DNA of 9,931 bases from Thiotrichaceae bacterium (GTDB lineage: Bacteria > Pseudomonadota > Gammaproteobacteria > Thiotrichales > Thiotrichaceae): assembly GCA_027009095.1 (NCBI GenBank), contig JALVDG010000261.1, positions 1 to 9,931 on the forward strand, read 5' to 3'. Of this stretch, positions 7,304 through 9,931 are shown in pieces. The translations under genes were made by a program, and so were the position numbers. A model generated the notes under the pieces. That model saw nothing but the letters and a program-made list of their open reading frames with translations. It had not been told where the DNA came from and did no database searches. Each line of letters opens with the position of its first letter. Within the stretch, counting starts at the first letter, position 1.

Positions 7304-8539
7304 ATGTCAAACGATGAAAGTACAGATATGATCGTTGCCCTTGATATAGGTACATCAAAGGTTGTCGCGCTAATTGGAGAAATTTCCAGTAATGGGCGTT
7401 TAGATATTGTCGGTATAGGAAAGTATGTTGCTCGAGGCATGAAAAAAGGTGTTGTGGTTAATATCGAGTCAACCATTGAATCTATTCAGCATGCTATTGA
7501 AGAAGCAGAGTTAATGGCAGGTGTGAATATTAACTCTGTCTATGCTGGAATTGCAGGCAGTCATGTTCATAGTTTGAATTCTCACGGAATTGTTGCTATC
7601 AGAGACAGAGAAGTGACAGAAGCCGATATGGATCGTGTTTTAGATGCTGCGAGAGCAGTGGCGATTCCTGCTGACCAGAGAATATTGCATGTGCTTCCTC
7701 AAGACTTTGTTATTGATAACCAAGAAGGAATTAGAGATCCTATTGGTATGTCGGGAGTACGTTTAGAAGCGCGTGTACATTTAGTGACAGGAGCGCAAAG
7801 CGCTGCGCAAAATATAGTGAAGTGTGTAGAGCGTTGTGGTTTAGATGTTGATGATATTATTTTAGAGCAAGTTGCATCGAGTTTTTCCGTTTTGGAAGAT
7901 GACGAAAAAGAATTAGGCGTTTGTATGGTGGACATCGGTGGCGGCACCAGTGATATTGCCATCTATTTAAATGGAGCAATCCAACATACCGCAGTGATAC
8001 CCATTGCAGGGGATCAAGTAACTAATGATATTGCTGTTGCAGTACGTACACCCACACAATTTGCAGAAGAGCTAAAGATAAGGCATGGCTGTGCATTGCG
8101 TCAGCTAGCGAATGAAAACGAAGTGATTGAAGTTCCAAGTGTAGGAGAGCGTGAAGCGCGGGGGTTATCTGCTCAGACTTTGGCATCGGTTATAGAACCA
8201 AGATACGAAGAACTGTTTTCATTAATACTTGCAGAAATTAGACGTAGTGGATTTGAAGAACGAATTGGAGCAGGTATTGTGCTTACAGGTGGTTCATCAA
8301 AAATTACAGGTGCAGTTGAGTTGGCAGAAGAAATTTTTCATATGCCTGTGCGTATTGGTATGCCACGTAATGTCGGTGGTTTGAAAGGAGAGGTAACAAA
8401 TCCTATTCATTCAACAGGCGTAGGTTTATTACTGTACGGTGCTGCTCAGCAAGCACAAGGAGGCGGTGGCTCCTATGAGACAGTAACGAGTGAAAGTATT
8501 TGGGAGAGGATGAAGAGTTGGTTTAATGGGAATTTATAG
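7304..8539 (+). CDS. ftsA: Cell division protein FtsA (actin-like FtsZ membrane tether)
   Basis: FtsA is a cytoplasmic actin-fold ATPase that binds the FtsZ C-terminal peptide, anchors the Z ring to the membrane and recruits later divisome proteins. The 411 residues show the phosphate-1 motif LDIGTSKVVALIGE (13-26), the FtsA-specific 1C region roughly 86-165, the phosphate-2 motif VDIGGGTSDIAIY (209-221) and the adenosine motif GIVLTGGSSKITG (324-336). After a Gly/Gln-rich linker (QQAQGGGGS, 382-390), the protein ends in an amphipathic membrane-targeting helix, SIWERMKSWFNGNL (398-411). The 1C region and the terminal helix separate it from MreB and DnaK. It is set 70 bp after ftsQ rather than overlapping it as in E. 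coli. A 176-bp gap to ftsZ follows. Confidence 0.97.
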   Translation: MSNDESTDMIVALDIGTSKVVALIGEISSNGRLDIVGIGKYVARGMKKGVVVNIESTIESIQHAIEEAELMAGVNINSVYAGIAGSHVHSLNSHGIVAIRDREVTEADMDRVLDAARAVAIPADQRILHVLPQDFVIDNQEGIRDPIGMSGVRLEARVHLVTGAQSAAQNIVKCVERCGLDVDDIILEQVASSFSVLEDDEKELGVCMVDIGGGTSDIAIYLNGAIQHTAVIPIAGDQVTNDIAVAVRTPTQFAEELKIRHGCALRQLANENEVIEVPSVGEREARGLSAQTLASVIEPRYEELFSLILAEIRRSGFEERIGAGIVLTGGSSKITGAVELAEEIFHMPVRIGMPRNVGGLKGEVTNPIHSTGVGLLLYGAAQQAQGGGGSYETVTSESIWERMKSWFNGNL

Positions 8540-8550
8540 GTTCTTATAAT
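8522..8550 (+). promoter_or_regulatory. Candidate sigma70 promoter for ftsZ
   Basis: A perfect TATAAT (8545-8550) lies 17 bp after TTTAAT (8522-8527), which matches the TTGACA consensus at only three of six positions. It overlaps the last codons of ftsA, and transcription would start near 8557, giving a leader of about 160 nt before ftsZ. Extra promoters just upstream of ftsZ are common in enterobacterial dcw clusters. The weak -35 and the AT-rich background limit confidence. Confidence 0.4.
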
Positions 8551-8559
8551 ATAACGAAC
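8540..8559 (+). other. Small AT-rich hairpin in the ftsA-ftsZ gap
   Basis: GTTCTTAT (8540-8547) can pair with ATAACGAAC (8551-8559) with one bulged C and a 3-nt loop. It overlaps the candidate TATAAT, so it may be a DNA inverted repeat at the promoter rather than an RNA element. No T tract follows directly, so it is not a usual terminator. Confidence 0.3.
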
Positions 8560-8597
8560 TCTTAAATACAGAGGTTTTTTATTAATAATCTCTTAAA
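8559..8597. repeat. Direct repeat CTCTTAAA x2
   Basis: CTCTTAAA occurs at 8559-8566 and again at 8590-8597. The start-to-start distance of 31 bp is close to three helical turns. The spacing fits two protein sites on one DNA face, but short AT-rich repeats arise easily by chance. Confidence 0.3.
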
Positions 8598-8601
8598 CAA
8601 T

Positions 8602-8634
8602 AAAAAAAGGGCTTGCTACCCCCGTAGCTAGCAA
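8602..8634 (-). terminator. Possible antisense-strand intrinsic terminator before ftsZ
   Basis: Two alternative stems are present: GCTAC/GTAGC with a CCCC loop (8615-8628) and TTGCTA/TAGCAA (8613-8618 with 8629-8634). Read on the - strand, the second stem is followed by GCCC and then a run of seven T (the A7 before GGG on the + strand). This resembles a weak terminator for transcripts coming from ftsZ toward ftsA. No T tract follows on the + strand, so it should not stop ftsZ transcription. Confidence 0.3.
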
Positions 8635-8638
8635 TGCA

Positions 8639-8671
8639 GACCAAGATAAAGAGTGGTTAAGTATTTTGGTC
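8639..8671 (+). other. Predicted hairpin in the ftsZ leader
   Basis: GACCAAGATA (8639-8648) can pair with TATTTTGGTC (8662-8671). The stem has 10 bp, one of them a G-U pair, and a 13-nt loop. It ends 32 nt before the ftsZ Shine-Dalgarno, so it does not hide it directly. A role in message stability or translation is only an inference. Confidence 0.35.
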
Positions 8672-8703
8672 ATGTACATTATATTGAAGATGATGATTAC
8701 ATC

Positions 8704-8708
8704 AGGAG
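8704..8708 (+). promoter_or_regulatory. Ribosome binding site deciding the ftsZ start
   Basis: AGGAG lies 7 nt before ATG 8716 and fixes the start at [10 protein letters not shown], the usual position for gammaproteobacterial FtsZ. A longer in-frame GTG start at 8653 has no comparable site. Confidence 0.8.
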
Positions 8709-8715
8709 AAAAGGC

Positions 8716-9864
8716 ATGTTTGAACTAATGGATACAGAGGCAAAGAGCGCGATAATTAAAGTTATCGGTGTTGGCGGTGGTGGTGGTAATGCTGTGCAGA
8801 ACATGGTGGAAAGCGGTATTGAAGGTGTTGAATTTATTTGTGCAAATACAGATGCACAGGCACTAGAAGGATCTGGTGTTGATACCTTGCTTCAGTTAGG
8901 TAATGCATTAACCAAAGGTTTAGGTGCAGGTGCAAACCCAGCAATAGGTCGTGAAGCAGCTTTAGAAGACAGAGAGCGCATCAAAGAACTAATTTCTGGT
9001 ACAGACATGCTATTTATCACCGCTGGAATGGGTGGTGGTACAGGTACTGGTGCAGCTCCTGTTGTTGCGGAAATGGCAAAAGAACTGGGTATTTTAACCG
9101 TTGCCGTCGTCACCAAGCCATTTCCTTTTGAAGGCACAAAGCGAATGGCAGCAGCAGATGCAGGTATAGCTGAGCTAGCAGAAAGTGTTGATTCATTAAT
9201 TACTATTCCCAATGCAAAGCTATTGACCGCATTAGGAAAAAACGTCACCTTGCTAGATGCTTTTAAAGCAGCCAATGATGTTCTGTTAGGCGCTGTACAA
9301 GGAATCTCAGAACTAATCACAAACCCTGGTTTAATTAATGTTGACTTCGCAGATGTTCGCACGGTAATGAGTGAAATGGGGGTGTCTATGATGGGAACTG
9401 GTGCTGCAAGTGGCGATGAAAGAGCAACCAAAGCCGCACAAGCAGCTATCTCAAGTCCATTATTAGACGATGTTAATTTGAAGGGTGCTCAAGGTATTCT
9501 TGTTAATATTACCGCTGGTCTAGATATGGGTATCCATGAATTTGAAGAAGTGGGTAGTGCAATCCGTGAATTTGCCTCAGATGAAGCAACGGTTGTGGTC
9601 GGTACGGTTATTGACTCTGATATGAGCGATGAGATTCGAGTCACGCTAGTAGCTACGGGTTTGGATCGTTTAAGTACAGAGCTAAAAGCAGTTCCATCCC
9701 CAGAAGAAAGGGCGCCAACAAGTAATCTACGTCCAGTAGAAATAGAGAAGGTTGCAGTGGGTGATGGTCGCACACCAGCTTATGGTGATAGAAACTCTTC
9801 AACAACTTCAGGTGACGGAAGTTATCTTGATATCCCTGCTTTTTTAAGGAATCAAGCTGACTAG
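8716..9864 (+). CDS. ftsZ: Cell division protein FtsZ (tubulin-like GTPase)
   Basis: FtsZ is the cytoplasmic tubulin-like GTPase that polymerises into the Z ring and organises septal synthesis. With ATG 8716 it has 382 residues, about the E. coli length. Visible are [11 protein letters not shown] (17-27), NTDAQ (44-48), the tubulin signature GGGTGTG (106-112), the T7 loop [12 protein letters not shown] (203-214) with Asn208, Asp210 and Asp213 for GTP hydrolysis, a variable linker of about 50 residues (318-369), and the C-terminal peptide [13 protein letters not shown] (370-382), which binds FtsA and ZipA in E. coli. All catalytic positions are intact. The 176-bp gap before it holds a candidate promoter and hairpins, which suggests expression partly independent of ftsA. 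Confidence 0.98.
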   Translation: MFELMDTEAKSAIIKVIGVGGGGGNAVQNMVESGIEGVEFICANTDAQALEGSGVDTLLQLGNALTKGLGAGANPAIGREAALEDRERIKELISGTDMLFITAGMGGGTGTGAAPVVAEMAKELGILTVAVVTKPFPFEGTKRMAAADAGIAELAESVDSLITIPNAKLLTALGKNVTLLDAFKAANDVLLGAVQGISELITNPGLINVDFADVRTVMSEMGVSMMGTGAASGDERATKAAQAAISSPLLDDVNLKGAQGILVNITAGLDMGIHEFEEVGSAIREFASDEATVVVGTVIDSDMSDEIRVTLVATGLDRLSTELKAVPSPEERAPTSNLRPVEIEKVAVGDGRTPAYGDRNSSTTSGDGSYLDIPAFLRNQAD

Positions 9865-9931
9865 TATAATTAGTGCATCAACCAATTCAAAATATTTATG
9901 TAAGTTGTATTGCTTTCTTCGTACCTAGTAC
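9865..9931 (+). promoter_or_regulatory. Downstream intergenic end with a possible promoter for the next gene
   Basis: No gene is visible in these 67 bases. TATAAT at 9865-9870 directly follows the ftsZ stop codon, with only a poor -35 (TTTTAA, 9842-9847) 17 bp upstream inside ftsZ. It could drive the next gene, which in comparable clusters is lpxC, but that gene is not in the window. No convincing terminator follows ftsZ before the edge. Confidence 0.25.

Noticed and set aside
8653..8715. GTG start for ftsZ, adding 21 residues
   Set aside because: The extension has no counterpart in the FtsZ family, the GTG lies in the loop of a predicted hairpin, and ATG 8716 has AGGAG at 7 nt.
8892..9431. 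A 179-codon open frame on the - strand, antisense to ftsZ
   Set aside because: Its sequence is low-complexity Ser/Ala/Pro with no domain, it lies wholly opposite the conserved FtsZ core, and it reads as the shadow of ftsZ codon use.
9921..9931. GTAC...GTAC symmetry at the right edge
   Set aside because: It is only 4-bp arms around three bases and is cut off by the window end; nothing can be concluded.
1..9931. CRISPR arrays, tRNA or rRNA genes, insertion sequences, phage or defence genes
   Set aside because: No spaced repeat arrays, cloverleaf or rRNA signatures, or transposase-like proteins are visible; the window is filled by an intact housekeeping cluster.

Overview
This window is a stretch of a division and cell wall (dcw) cluster. 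Every gene lies on the + strand, and the order is mraY (3' end only) - murD - ftsW - murG - murC - ddl - ftsQ - ftsA - ftsZ. The order matches the E. coli cluster, including the absence of murB between murC and ddl. The proteins have proteobacterial features: MraY ends in the typical GLATLKVR, FtsZ ends in a [13 protein letters not shown] peptide, and FtsA has a C-terminal amphipathic helix. Together these point to a gammaproteobacterium with an AT-rich genome. I cannot name the genus from the sequence alone.

Positions 1-6399 hold the peptidoglycan precursor genes and the FtsW glycosyltransferase. They are very tightly packed: mraY and murD are 18 nt apart, murD/ftsW and ftsW/murG overlap by one base (TAATG), and murG/murC and murC/ddl overlap by four bases (ATGA, GTGA). 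This implies translational coupling on one polycistronic message. Positions 6442-9864 hold the divisome genes ftsQ, ftsA and ftsZ, with looser spacing: 42 bp before ftsQ, 70 bp before ftsA and 176 bp before ftsZ. The last 67 bases contain no gene that I can identify. In related clusters lpxC usually follows.

The genes form one pathway. MurC and MurD add L-Ala and D-Glu to UDP-MurNAc, and Ddl makes the D-Ala-D-Ala dipeptide. MraY and MurG build lipid I and lipid II. FtsW polymerises lipid II at the septum, FtsQ is part of the FtsQLB scaffold, and FtsA tethers the FtsZ ring to the membrane.

I see no new biological system here. All nine genes look intact apart from the window-edge truncation of mraY, and their key residues are present. 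The points worth a second look are small. FtsW has an extreme Lys/Arg tail encoded by A-rich DNA with three A7 runs, and the basic N-terminus of FtsQ shares a VTRKR stretch with it. The ftsA-ftsZ gap carries a perfect TATAAT and several potential hairpins. A perfect 20-bp palindrome lies inside murC.
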